Below, piece by piece: positions 33,303 to 41,795 of a DNA stretch of 64,000 nucleotides. This DNA comes from Ramlibacter lithotrophicus. GTDB taxonomy: Bacteria > Pseudomonadota > Gammaproteobacteria > Burkholderiales > Burkholderiaceae_C. The stretch covers positions 124,001-188,000 of the forward strand of contig NZ_VTOX01000008.1 of the NCBI RefSeq assembly GCF_012184415.1, written 5' to 3'. The notes beneath the pieces are model-generated. The model saw only the letters and a program-made list of their open reading frames with translations. It made no database searches and had not been told where the DNA came from. The position numbers and the translations under genes were made by a program. The first letter of the stretch is position 1; every line of letters begins with the position of its first letter.

Positions 33303-34445
33303 TCAGCCCACGACCCGACCACCGGCGGTCAGCATGGTCTGCGTCACGTAGCCGCCGGCGCGTCGCCGCGCGTCGAAGCCCACCCGCAAGCCGCCGAGGT
33401 CGACCGGCTGTTGCCGCTGGCAGGCGGCCAGCACGGCGGAGCGCGTCAGCGGCCCGTCGATGCCCTGCAGCACCGCGAAGGTGGCACGCGCGGCCACGAA
33501 GCCCGCCAGGCTGAGCGGGACGGGCGGCTCGTCGAACAGGCGCGCCATCACTTCCCGGTAGTGCCGCACGACGGGCAGCGCCGAGGTGACCATTGGTACG
33601 GTCTGGGTCGCGATCACCGGCGTCGAGCGGGCGCCGCCCATCTGCTGCACGGCCTGCAGGTTGACGTCCGACAAGGCGATCACGAAGCGCTGCCGCTGCT
33701 GGCGGTCGAGGCCCTGCGTGAACTGCACCAGCTCGGGCGTGCCGCCGATGAACAGCAGCAGCGCGGGCGACTGCGGCCCGAGGCGCTGTCCCAGTGCGGA
33801 AAGGTCGCCGGTGCCGGGGTAGGCGCGCAGGCGCAGGTCCATGCCCGCGGCGATGCGTGCGATGTCGTCCTGGTGCCGCCCTTGTTCCGCTGCCGATGCG
33901 TACACCACCCCGACATCCTGCACGCCCACCAGGGCCAGGGATTTCAGCGCGTGCGCGACCTGCTCGGCGCGACCGGCAAACACCGGAAAAGTGCTGTCCC
34001 CCAGCGGGGCACTCGAGTTCTGCAGCCAGGGTGCGAGGTGGGCCAGCCCCGCGGGAGCCGTGGTGAGCAGCTGCGCGACCTGTGCAGCGACGGGGTCGCC
34101 GGCCGTTCCGGACAGGGCCACGCATGACGGATCGGCCACGGCCGCCTGCACGGCCTGGCGTACGGCCTTCGCGCTGCCGTCGATTTCCAGCGTTTCATGC
34201 CGCACCGGACGGCCGCGCAGGCCGCCTTGCGCGTTGATGTCCTGCCACGCGGCGCGCGATCCCAGCAGGAAATCCTTGGCCACGTCCTGCTGGGCCATCG
34301 ACGTATCGAGGATCTGGACGACCGTGACAGGAGCGGCGGCGCTCTTGCGGGTCGGTTGGCCGATGGCGCTGCCGGCGACGGCGGCCAAGGCGCTGCCGCG
34401 CAGGAGAGTGCGACGGCTCAGGCGGGGGAGTTGGGGCATGGTCAT
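33303..34445 (-). CDS. Leu/Ile/Val-type ABC substrate-binding protein
   Basis: A 380-residue periplasmic-binding protein of the branched-chain amino-acid type (Peripla_BP_6). It has a twin-arginine signal (SRRTLLRGSALAAVAGSA), then VTVVQILDTSMAQQDVAKDFLLGSRAAWQDINAQGG and CVALSGTAGDPVAAQV. No transporter genes lie near it. A Pho box on its strand is in the spacer shared with pstS, so its ligand may be a phosphorus compound or it may act as a sensor (inference). It could also be translated from ATG 34439. Confidence 0.8.
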   Translation of the reverse strand: MTMPQLPRLSRRTLLRGSALAAVAGSAIGQPTRKSAAAPVTVVQILDTSMAQQDVAKDFLLGSRAAWQDINAQGGLRGRPVRHETLEIDGSAKAVRQAVQAAVADPSCVALSGTAGDPVAAQVAQLLTTAPAGLAHLAPWLQNSSAPLGDSTFPVFAGRAEQVAHALKSLALVGVQDVGVVYASAAEQGRHQDDIARIAAGMDLRLRAYPGTGDLSALGQRLGPQSPALLLFIGGTPELVQFTQGLDRQQRQRFVIALSDVNLQAVQQMGGARSTPVIATQTVPMVTSALPVVRHYREVMARLFDEPPVPLSLAGFVAARATFAVLQGIDGPLTRSAVLAACQRQQPVDLGGLRVGFDARRRAGGYVTQTMLTAGGRVVG

Positions 34446-34477
34446 GCGTGGGGAAGCCGATGGAGGATAGGGACCAT

Positions 34478-34499
34478 CCATGACACGACGGTGACGCCG
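34478..34499 (-). promoter_or_regulatory. Pho box for the Leu-type binding protein
   Basis: On the minus strand GCGTCACCGTC is followed by GTGTCATGG; GTCAC and GTCAT are exactly 11 bp apart. It is about 33 bp upstream of the binding-protein start and 34 bp from the pstS Pho box. Confidence 0.65.
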
Positions 34500-34533
34500 G
34501 AGGCCTGGCGCGGTCGCTTTCGGCTTGCACCTG

Positions 34534-34566
34534 CTGTCACAAAGCTGTCATGAAGGCCTCATAGAG
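34534..34566 (+). promoter_or_regulatory. Pho box for pstSCAB
   Basis: CTGTCACAAAG and CTGTCATGAAG are a near-consensus pair; a third 11-mer, GCCTCATAGAG, continues the register more weakly. The pstS start follows 32 bp later. Confidence 0.92.
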
Positions 34567-34598
34567 TCCACACAACCGATTCACTCAGAGAGGTCACC

Positions 34599-35636
34599 AT
34601 GAAGCTCACCAGCCGCATCCTTCCCGTCGGCATCGCCGCGCTCGCGTTCAGCGGCTTCGCGCTGGCGCAGGACGTCACCGGCGCCGGCGCCACGTTCCCG
34701 GCGCCGCTGTACGCCAAGTGGGCGTCGGACTACAACAAGGCCACCGGCGTCAAGATCAACTACCAGTCGGTCGGCTCGGGGGCGGGCATCAAGCAGATCG
34801 ACGCCAAGACCGTCGCTTTCGGCGCGTCCGACATGCCGCTGAAGGACGAAGACCTGGCCAAGAAGGGTCAGATCCAGTTCCCCATGGTGATCGGCGGGGT
34901 GGTTCCGGTGGTCAACATCAAGGGCATCGAGCCCGGCCAGCTGCGCCTGAACGGTCAGGTGCTGGGCGACATCTACCTGGGCAAGATCACCAAGTGGACC
35001 GACCCGGCCATCAAGGCGCTGAACCCGAACCTGGCGCTGCCCGACGCCGCCATCAGCCCGGTGCGCCGCGCCGACGGCTCCGGCACCACCTTCATCTTCA
35101 CCAACTACCTGTCCAAGGTGAATGCGGACTGGAAGGGCAAGGTCGGCGAAGGCACGGCGGTGAACTGGCCCACCGGTGCCGGCGGCAAGGGCAACGAGGG
35201 CGTGGCCGCCTTCGTCGGCCGCCTGCCCAACTCGATCGGCTACGTCGAGTACGCCTACGTGAAGCAGAACAAGATGAACTACGCGCTGATGCAGAACAGC
35301 GCCGGCCAGTTCGTCGCCCCTGACGACAGTGCGTTCAAGGCGGCCGCTGCCGGCGCCGACTGGTCCAAGAGCTACTACCAGATCCTGACCAACCAGCCGG
35401 GCGCGCAGTCCTGGCCTCTCACCGGCGCCACCTTCATCCTGATGCACAAGGTCCAGGAGAAGCCGGCGGAAGCCGCTGCCGCACTCAAGTTCTTCGAGTG
35501 GACGTACAAGAACGGCGACCAGACCGCCGCCGCGCTGGATTACGTGCCCATGCCCGACAGCGTGAAGGCGCAGGTCATGAAGCTGTGGACGGCCGAGATC
35601 AAGGACGGCTCGGGCAAGACGGTGGCGTTCAAGTAA
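34599..35636 (+). CDS. pstS: Phosphate-binding protein PstS
   Basis: A 345-residue periplasmic phosphate receptor of the PstSCAB importer. The Sec signal ends near ALAQ (residue 24). Ligand-binding blocks: GAGATFPAPLYAKWASDYNK, SVGSGAGIKQI, FGASDMPLK, and RRADGSGTTFIFTNYLS. Behind the best Pho box in the window, it should be the most strongly induced gene in phosphate starvation. A GC-rich hairpin after the stop probably lowers read-through to pstC. Confidence 0.96.
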   Translation: MKLTSRILPVGIAALAFSGFALAQDVTGAGATFPAPLYAKWASDYNKATGVKINYQSVGSGAGIKQIDAKTVAFGASDMPLKDEDLAKKGQIQFPMVIGGVVPVVNIKGIEPGQLRLNGQVLGDIYLGKITKWTDPAIKALNPNLALPDAAISPVRRADGSGTTFIFTNYLSKVNADWKGKVGEGTAVNWPTGAGGKGNEGVAAFVGRLPNSIGYVEYAYVKQNKMNYALMQNSAGQFVAPDDSAFKAAAAGADWSKSYYQILTNQPGAQSWPLTGATFILMHKVQEKPAEAAAALKFFEWTYKNGDQTAAALDYVPMPDSVKAQVMKLWTAEIKDGSGKTVAFK

Positions 35637-35662
35637 GAAAACGGGCAAGGTGCCGCAGCCAA

Positions 35663-35685
35663 GGCCGGGACGTCGCGTCCCGGCC
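35663..35685 (+). terminator. Attenuator hairpin between pstS and pstC
   Basis: A perfect 10-bp stem, GGCCGGGACG-TCG-CGTCCCGGCC, lies 26 bp after the pstS stop and is followed by GTTCCGTTCC, not a true T-run. It probably protects the pstS message or stops part of the transcripts so that PstS is made in excess over the membrane parts. Confidence 0.6.
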
Positions 35686-35783
35686 GTTCCGTTCCGACAG
35701 CAAAGGTGCTGGTGTCCTCTACACTTCCGGCCGATGAGGCCGTTCTCCATCTTTCCCCGCCGGCGCCCGGGCGCAGCCGCACG

Positions 35784-36749
35784 ATGAGCTCCCCGCCGCC
35801 CGTCCGCAGCGCCCGCGCCGGGGCAGTCCTCGACCGCCTGTTCGGCTGGACCGCCCGCTTCGCCGCCCTGGTCACGTTGGGTCTGCTGGTGGGGATCCTG
35901 GTCTCCTTGCTGGTCGGCGCATGGCCGGCCATCCAGAAGTACGGGCTGGGCTTCCTCACCAACAGTGTCTGGGATCCGGTCAGCGGGGAGTACGGCGGCC
36001 TGGTCATGATCTACGGCACCGTCGCCACCTCGATCATCGCGCTCGTGATCGCCGTGCCCGTGAGCTTCGGCATTGCCCTGTTCCTGACCGAGCTTTCGCC
36101 CGCCTGGCTGAAGCGGCCGCTGGGCACCGCCATCGAGTTGCTCGCCGCGGTGCCGTCGATCGTGTATGGCATGTGGGGCCTGCTGGTCTTCGGCCCCATC
36201 CTCGCCACCTGGGTCCAGCAGCCGTTGCAGGCGCTGTTCAGCGACGTGCCTTACCTGGGGGCACTGTTTTCCGGCCCGCCAGTCGGCATCGGCATCCTGG
36301 CCGCGGGCATCATCCTGGCCATCATGATCATCCCGTTCATCGCGGCGGTGATGCGCGACGTGTTCGACGTCACGCCGCCGATGCTCAAGGAATCGGCGTA
36401 TGCCCTGGGCTCCACCACCTGGGAGGTGGTCTACCAGGTCGTGCTGCCCTATACCAAGAGCGGCGTCATCGGCGGCATCATGCTCGGCCTCGGCCGCGCG
36501 CTGGGCGAGACCATGGCCGTGACCTTCATCATCGGCAACTTCAACCAGCTCGACACGCTGAGCCTGTTCGCGCCTGCCAACAGCATCACCTCGGCGCTCG
36601 CCAACGAGTTCGCCGAGGCCGCCGACGGCCTGCACCAGTCCGCCCTGATCTACCTGGGGCTGGTGCTGTTCTTCATCACGTTCGTGGTGCTCGCGCTGTC
36701 CAAGCTGCTGCTGTTGCGGCTGCGCCGCAACGAAGGGACACGCGCGTGA
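35784..36749 (+). CDS. pstC: Phosphate ABC transporter permease PstC
   Basis: A 321-residue membrane protein with six or more segments. Family blocks include [27 protein letters not shown] (broken by the membrane), [17 protein letters not shown] and the ATPase-contact loop [20 protein letters not shown], then [10 protein letters not shown]. The ATG at 35784 is used; an upstream in-frame start would put a hydrophilic extension before the first helix. It is coupled to pstA through a GTGA overlap. Confidence 0.94.
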   Translation: MSSPPPVRSARAGAVLDRLFGWTARFAALVTLGLLVGILVSLLVGAWPAIQKYGLGFLTNSVWDPVSGEYGGLVMIYGTVATSIIALVIAVPVSFGIALFLTELSPAWLKRPLGTAIELLAAVPSIVYGMWGLLVFGPILATWVQQPLQALFSDVPYLGALFSGPPVGIGILAAGIILAIMIIPFIAAVMRDVFDVTPPMLKESAYALGSTTWEVVYQVVLPYTKSGVIGGIMLGLGRALGETMAVTFIIGNFNQLDTLSLFAPANSITSALANEFAEAADGLHQSALIYLGLVLFFITFVVLALSKLLLLRLRRNEGTRA

Positions 36750-37645
36750 GCACGAATCCGTCCTCCACCGGCGAGCGTTTGATCCGCGCCGCAACCAGTG
36801 CCCAGGAGCGCGAGCGCAGGTATTCCGCGCGCAAACGGGTCAATACGGTGGCGCTGGCCCTCGCGCTGGCGGCCATGGCCTTCGGCGTCTTCTGGTTGAT
36901 CTGGATCCTGTGGGAAACGGTGCGCCTGGGCTTTGCCGGCATGACCTGGGCCACCATCAGCGAGATGACGCCGCCGCCCAACGAGGCCGGCGGCCTGCTC
37001 AACGCGATGTGGGGCTCGCTGCTGATGGTGCTGCTGGCGACCTGCGTCGGCACGCCGGTCGGCATCATGGCCGGCATCTACCTGGCCGAATACGACCCGA
37101 AGGGCTGGCTGGGCAACAGCACCCGGTTCGTCAACGACATCCTGCTGTCGGCGCCGTCGATCGTCATCGGTCTGTTCGTCTACGCCGTGGTCGTGGCGCG
37201 GTACAAGCAGTTTTCCGGGCTCGCCGGCGCGATCGCACTGGCGCTGATCGTGATTCCGGTCGTCATCCGCACCACCGAGAACATGCTGCTGCTGGTGCCG
37301 GCGGCCCAGCGCGAAGCGGCCTATGCGCTGGGCGCACCCAAGTGGAAGGTCGTCGGCAGCATCACGCTGCGCGCGGCGCGTGCCGGCGTCGTCACCGGCG
37401 TGCTGCTGGCGGTTGCCCGGATCGCGGGCGAGACCGCGCCGCTGCTGTTCACGGCGCTCAACAACCAGTTCTTCACGTCGAACATGGGCGAGCCGATGGC
37501 GAGCCTGCCGGTCGTGATCTTCAAGTTCGCCATGAGCCCGTACGAGAACTGGCAGCAGCTGGCCTGGGCCGGCGTCTTCATCATCACGCTGGCCGTGCTG
37601 GGCCTGAACATCCTGGCGCGCGTGTTCACGCGCAGCAAGCTTTGA
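36746..37645 (+). CDS. pstA: Phosphate ABC transporter permease PstA
   Basis: A 299-residue permease. It starts at GTG 36746 inside the pstC stop. Blocks: [35 protein letters not shown] in the first membrane part, [18 protein letters not shown], the contact loop [20 protein letters not shown] and [15 protein letters not shown]. Together with PstC it forms the channel of the high-affinity phosphate importer. Four bases separate it from pstB. Confidence 0.94.
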   Translation: MSTNPSSTGERLIRAATSAQERERRYSARKRVNTVALALALAAMAFGVFWLIWILWETVRLGFAGMTWATISEMTPPPNEAGGLLNAMWGSLLMVLLATCVGTPVGIMAGIYLAEYDPKGWLGNSTRFVNDILLSAPSIVIGLFVYAVVVARYKQFSGLAGAIALALIVIPVVIRTTENMLLLVPAAQREAAYALGAPKWKVVGSITLRAARAGVVTGVLLAVARIAGETAPLLFTALNNQFFTSNMGEPMASLPVVIFKFAMSPYENWQQLAWAGVFIITLAVLGLNILARVFTRSKL

Positions 37646-37649
37646 AACC

Positions 37650-38432
37650 ATGAATGCTCCAATGACCGCCGGGCCCGACGCCGCCAAGCTGGCCGTGCGC
37701 GACCTGAACTTCTACTACGGCAAGTTCCACGCGCTGCGCGACATCAACCTCGAGATCGCGGAAAAGAAGGTGACTGCGTTCATCGGCCCGTCCGGCTGCG
37801 GCAAATCGACGCTGCTGCGCACCTTCAACCGCATGTTCGAGCTGTACCCGGACCAGCGGGCCGAAGGCGAGATCGTGCTGGACGGCGAGAACCTGCTGAC
37901 GTCGAGACAGGACGTGGCGCTGATCCGGGCCCGCATCGGCATGGTGTTCCAGAAGCCGACGCCGTTCCCGATGTCGATCTACGACAACATCGCGTTCGGC
38001 GTGCGGCTGTTCGAGCGCCTCAACGAGGCCGACATGGACGAGCGCGTCGAGTGGGCGCTGCGCAAGGCAGCCCTCTGGGACGAGGTCAAGGACAAGCTGG
38101 GGCAGACCGGCTCCGGCCTGTCCGGCGGCCAGCAGCAGCGGCTGTGCATCGCCCGCGGCATCGCGATCCGGCCCGAGGTGCTGCTGCTCGACGAGCCGTG
38201 CTCGGCGCTGGACCCCATTTCCACCGGCAAGATCGAGGAGCTGATCGTGGAGCTGAAGCGCGACTACACGGTGGTCATCGTGACGCACAACATGCAGCAG
38301 GCCGCGCGGGTCTCGGACTACACGGCCTACATGTACCTGGGCAACCTGATCGAGGTCGGCGAGACCGAGCAGATCTTCTTCAAGCCCAAGCGGCAGGAGA
38401 CCGAGGACTACATCACCGGCCGTTTCGGCTAA
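37650..38432 (+). CDS. pstB: Phosphate ABC transporter ATPase PstB
   Basis: A 260-residue ATPase. Walker [28 protein letters not shown]-loop [18 protein letters not shown], signature [15 protein letters not shown] and Walker [13 protein letters not shown] are all typical of PstB. It energises phosphate uptake and, with PhoU, signals phosphate sufficiency to PhoR. Its stop codon TAA directly abuts the 270-bp repeat that separates it from phoU; normally pstB and phoU lie side by side. Confidence 0.96.
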   Translation: MNAPMTAGPDAAKLAVRDLNFYYGKFHALRDINLEIAEKKVTAFIGPSGCGKSTLLRTFNRMFELYPDQRAEGEIVLDGENLLTSRQDVALIRARIGMVFQKPTPFPMSIYDNIAFGVRLFERLNEADMDERVEWALRKAALWDEVKDKLGQTGSGLSGGQQQRLCIARGIAIRPEVLLLDEPCSALDPISTGKIEELIVELKRDYTVVIVTHNMQQAARVSDYTAYMYLGNLIEVGETEQIFFKPKRQETEDYITGRFG

Positions 38433-38702
38433 GGAAGCTCTGAATGAATCGCGTCGCGCGCGCTCGAGACGAAAGCGGGATGATTTGTCCGCCAAATTCC
38501 TGGCCGGTGCTGGTTGCACCGGCCAGGAATTTGGTGGGCAAAGGGCCGGCTTTTCGTCCGAGCCCTACGGGACGGCGCTTTTCCGGGCGACCTGGGGTGT
38601 TACGAGACCAGGCAAGCCGTCCAGGCTTGCCTTGGGTCTCGCGCCTACCATCTCATCCCGGAAAAGCACCGTCGCGCACGGCGGGATTCGTTCAGAGCTT
38701 CC
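38433..38702 (+). repeat. 270-bp structured element with terminal inverted repeats, copy A
   Basis: The ends are GGAAGCTCTGAA and TTCAGAGCTTCC, a perfect 12-bp inverted repeat. Inside are two long hairpins: one closed by GACGAAAGC and GGCTTTTCGTC around a 19-bp stem ending in GCCGGTGC/GCACCGGC, the other closed by GACGGCGCTTTTCCGG and CCGGAAAAGCACCGTC around AGGCAAGCC/GGCTTGCCT. A second copy, 88% identical by hand count and exactly as long, lies at 41526-41795 in the opposite orientation. There is no clear target duplication. It resembles a MITE or large REP-type element. Confidence 0.88.
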
Positions 38703-38716
38703 TTTAGGAGCACGAC

Positions 38717-39421
38717 ATGGCTGACAAGCATCTTTCCACCCAGTTCGATTCGGAGCTCGGCTCGCTGTCGTCCCGCGTGATGGAACTCGGCGGGCTGGTC
38801 GAATCCCAGATCCGCCAGGCGATCGACTCCCTGGCCAACTTCAACGAGGAGGCGGCGCACCAGGTGCTCGAGAACGAGGCGCGGGTGAACCAGATGGAGG
38901 TCGACATCGACCGCGAGCTGTCGTCGGTGATCGCCCGGCGCCAGCCGACGGCGCGCGACCTGCGCCTGCTGATGGCGATCTCCAAGACCACCGCCAATCT
39001 GGAACGGGTCGGCGACGAGGCCGAGCGGATCGCGCGCATGGTGCGGTCGATCATCGAGAAGAGCGGCGCGGTGCGGGCGCTCCCCGCCAACGAGCTCTCG
39101 GTCGCCGCCGACCTCGCGTCGCGGCAGCTGCGCAAGGCGCTCGACGCCTTCGCACGCCTGGACACGCGCGCCGCGCTCGCCATCATGAAGGAGGACGACC
39201 TGCTGGACCAGGAGTTCAACGGCTTCGTGCGCAAGCTGATCACCTACATGATGGAGGACCCGCGCACGATCTCGAGCAGCCTGGACCTGCTGTTCGTCGC
39301 CAAGGCGATCGAGCGCATCGGCGACCACGCCAAGAACATCGCGGAATTCATCATCTACGTGGTCAAGGGCGCCGACGTTCGCCACACCTCGATGGAAGAC
39401 ATCGAGTCGGCGTTGAAATAG
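38717..39421 (+). CDS. phoU: Phosphate signalling protein PhoU
   Basis: A 234-residue helical protein with two PhoU repeats. Each carries the metal-cluster motif: ISKTTANLERVGDEAERIARM and AKAIERIGDHAKNIAEFI. PhoU joins PstSCAB to PhoR and switches the Pho response off when phosphate is plentiful. It follows the inserted 270-bp element after 14 bp; AGGAGC before the ATG gives a good ribosome site. It begins the phoU-phoB-phoR block that lies between the two copies of the element. Confidence 0.96.
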   Translation: MADKHLSTQFDSELGSLSSRVMELGGLVESQIRQAIDSLANFNEEAAHQVLENEARVNQMEVDIDRELSSVIARRQPTARDLRLLMAISKTTANLERVGDEAERIARMVRSIIEKSGAVRALPANELSVAADLASRQLRKALDAFARLDTRAALAIMKEDDLLDQEFNGFVRKLITYMMEDPRTISSSLDLLFVAKAIERIGDHAKNIAEFIIYVVKGADVRHTSMEDIESALK

Positions 39422-39428
39422 CCGGGCA

Positions 39429-40157
39429 ATGAAGCAGCCGCCGCGCATCCTGCTCGTCGAGGACGAACCCGCCATCGCCGAACTGATTTCGGTCAATCTG
39501 CGGCATAGCGGCTTTCTTCCGGTCTGGGCAGCGGAGGGCGCGGCGGCGCAGCGCGAGATCGACAACGCGTTGCCTGACGCCATCCTGCTGGACTGGATGC
39601 TGCCGGGCCCCAGCGGCATCACGCTCGCCAGGCGCTGGCGCGCCGACCCGCGCACGCGCGCCGTGCCGATCCTGATGCTCACCGCCAAGGGTGACGAGCC
39701 GGACAAGGTGGCGGGGCTCGACGCCGGCGCCGATGACTACATCACGAAGCCGTTCTCGACCCAGGAACTGCTCGCGCGCATCCGGGCGGCGCTGCGCCGG
39801 CGCGCGCCGGAGCGGACCGAGGATGTCGTGTCCGTCGGCGAGCTGACCCTTGACGGCGCGACGCACCGCGTCAGCTGGCGGGGCCGGCCGCTGAAGGTGG
39901 GGCCGACCGAGTTCAAGCTGCTGCAGTACCTGATGAAGCATCCGGAGCGCGTCCACAGCCGCCAGCAGTTGCTGGACAAGGTGTGGGGCGACCACGTGTT
40001 CATCGAGGAACGCACGGTGGACGTGCACGTGAAGCGCCTGCGCGAGGCGCTGGGCGCGGAGGCCGGCGCCATGGTGGAGACCGTGCGCGGTGTCGGTTAC
40101 CGCGTGACCGCGCAGCCGCAGGCGACGACCGCCGCCCCGCGGCAGCGCGCCGGCTGA
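39429..40157 (+). CDS. phoB: Phosphate regulon response regulator PhoB
   Basis: A 242-residue OmpR-type regulator. The receiver domain has Glu11-Asp12, phospho-acceptor Asp55 (ILLDWMLPG) and the conserved Lys in DDYITKPFS; the winged-helix DNA-binding domain is at about 132-228 (VGPTEFKLLQYLMKHPERVHSRQQLLDKVWG, RTVDVHVKRLREAL). PhoB dimers bind the 11-bp repeats seen upstream of many genes in this window. The gene lies 7 bp after phoU and 6 bp before phoR. Confidence 0.95.
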   Translation: MKQPPRILLVEDEPAIAELISVNLRHSGFLPVWAAEGAAAQREIDNALPDAILLDWMLPGPSGITLARRWRADPRTRAVPILMLTAKGDEPDKVAGLDAGADDYITKPFSTQELLARIRAALRRRAPERTEDVVSVGELTLDGATHRVSWRGRPLKVGPTEFKLLQYLMKHPERVHSRQQLLDKVWGDHVFIEERTVDVHVKRLREALGAEAGAMVETVRGVGYRVTAQPQATTAAPRQRAG

Positions 40158-40163
40158 GCGGCC

Positions 40164-41492
40164 ATGGCGGTGCGCCTGCTTTTCTTCCTGCTGTTCCTCG
40201 GGGCCGGCGGGGGCGCCGGCTGGTGGAGCGGCGGCAGCCGGGGCGCGCTGGCCGGATTGGCGGCGGGCGCCGTGCTCTGGTTCATGTTCGAGACGGCGCG
40301 TGGGTTGCGGGTGCTGCACTGGCTGCGCCGCGGGCCGGCCGCGGCTGCGCCGCGGCTCGGCGGTCTGTGGGGCGAGGCGTGCGATCGCATGCAGCGGGCG
40401 CTGCTGCAGCGCGAACGCGAAGTGCAGCAGGCGCAGCGCCGCCTGGACGAGTTCCTGTCCGCCATCCAGCGTTCGCCCAATGGCGTCGTCCTGCTGGACC
40501 CGCAGGGTCGCATCGAATGGGCGAACGACACGGCGGCGGCCCAGTTCGGCCTCGATCCCCAGCGCGACCTGCAGCAGCACATCGTCAACCTGGTGCGCGA
40601 GCCCGATTTCAACGCGTACTACCAGGCGCGCAGCTTCGCCGCCGACATCGTCATCGCCGCGCCTGGCAGTTCCGCCGCCCGGCCGCGAAAGCTGTCGGTC
40701 CGCCTGCACCCGTACGGCGAGGGCCGGCTGCTGCTGCTGGCGCGCGACGTCACGGCGGTGGAGCAGGCCGAGGTGATGCGCCGCGATTTCGTCGCGAACG
40801 TTTCGCACGAGATCCGCACGCCGCTGACGGTGCTCGCGGGTTTTGTCGAGACCTTGCAGACGCTGGAGCTGCCGGCCGATGAACGGGGCCGCTACCTGCA
40901 GATGATGGCGCAGCAGGCCCAGCGCATGCAGACGCTGGTCGCCGACCTGCTGACGCTGTCGCGCCTGGAGGGCAGCCCGCTGCCCGGCGCCGGCGAGTGG
41001 ACGGCTCTGGCGCCGCTGCTGGGCCAATGCGAGCAGGAGGCGCGCTCCGTTGCCCTCGCCTTGGGCAAGACGCTCGACCTGCACTTCGAGCCCGCTCCCG
41101 GTGCCCGGATCGGCGGCGTGGCCAGCGAATTGCTCAGCGCGTTCTCCAACCTCGTGAGCAACGCCGTGCGCTACACGCCCGACGGCGGCAGCGTCACGGT
41201 GGGGGCCCGGGTGCTGCCCGGCGGGCGCCTCGAGTTCACGGTGCGCGATACCGGCCCGGGCATCGCGGCGGAACACATCCCCAGGCTGACCGAGCGCTTC
41301 TACCGCGTCGACCGCAGCCGGTCGCGCGAGACCGGCGGCACCGGCCTGGGACTGGCGATCGTCAAGCACGTGGTGCAGCGCCACGGCGGCGAGCTGAGGA
41401 TCGAGAGCCGGCCCGGGGCCGGGTCCACGTTCGCGATCGAGCTGCCGGCGGCGCGGGTGCGCACCGAGCCGGCGGCGGCGCTTCAGGGATAA
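40164..41492 (+). CDS. phoR: Phosphate regulon sensor kinase PhoR
   Basis: A 442-residue histidine kinase. One or two membrane segments occupy residues 4-45, a PAS domain about 96-200, the phospho-accepting His215 lies in FVANVSHEIRTPLTVLAG, and the ATP-binding part shows SNAVRYTPDGG, DTGPGIAAEHIPRLTERFYRVD and GGTGLGLAIVKHV. This is the standard PhoR plan. It phosphorylates PhoB when PstSCAB-PhoU reports low phosphate. The second copy of the 270-bp element starts 34 bp after its stop. Confidence 0.95.
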   Translation: MAVRLLFFLLFLGAGGGAGWWSGGSRGALAGLAAGAVLWFMFETARGLRVLHWLRRGPAAAAPRLGGLWGEACDRMQRALLQREREVQQAQRRLDEFLSAIQRSPNGVVLLDPQGRIEWANDTAAAQFGLDPQRDLQQHIVNLVREPDFNAYYQARSFAADIVIAAPGSSAARPRKLSVRLHPYGEGRLLLLARDVTAVEQAEVMRRDFVANVSHEIRTPLTVLAGFVETLQTLELPADERGRYLQMMAQQAQRMQTLVADLLTLSRLEGSPLPGAGEWTALAPLLGQCEQEARSVALALGKTLDLHFEPAPGARIGGVASELLSAFSNLVSNAVRYTPDGGSVTVGARVLPGGRLEFTVRDTGPGIAAEHIPRLTERFYRVDRSRSRETGGTGLGLAIVKHVVQRHGGELRIESRPGAGSTFAIELPAARVRTEPAAALQG

Positions 41493-41525
41493 TCGAAACC
41501 AGCCGGGCTCGTCCCGGAAAGCTCG

Positions 41526-41795
41526 GGAAGCTCTGAACAAATCCCGCCGTGCGCGACGGTGCTTTTCCGGGATGAGATGCAAGGCGCCAGACCGAAGGCA
41601 AGCCTGGGCGGCTTGCCTGGTCTGGTAACGCGGCAGGTCGCCCGGAAAAGCGCCGTCCCTTCGGGCTCGGACGAAAACGGGCCCTTTGCCCACCATGTTT
41701 CTGGCCGGTGCGTCCAGCACCGGCTGCGAAACCTGGCGGACAAATCATCCCGTTTTCGTCTCGCGCGCGCGCGACGCGATCTGTTCAGAGCTTCC
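41526..41795 (-). repeat. 270-bp structured element with terminal inverted repeats, copy B
   Basis: Reverse orientation relative to copy A at 38433. The 12-bp ends are identical. Changes against copy A keep the pairing: CGAGACC/GGTCTCG becomes CCAGACC/GGTCTGG and GACGAAAGC/GGCTTTTCGTC becomes GACGAAAACG/CGTTTTCGTC. Its right end GCTTCC merges with the first helix of the TPP riboswitch. It fills most of the 432 bp between phoR and thiM. Confidence 0.88.

Noticed and set aside
34581-36794. A 737-codon open frame on the minus strand over pstS and pstC
   Set aside because: Translation is a His/Gln/Arg/Asp-rich shadow of the pst genes, with no ribosome site or known motif.
38444-38707. An 87-codon frame inside repeat copy A, similar to a frame inside copy B
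   Set aside because: The likeness follows from nucleotide identity of the repeats; base changes follow stem pairing rather than codon positions.
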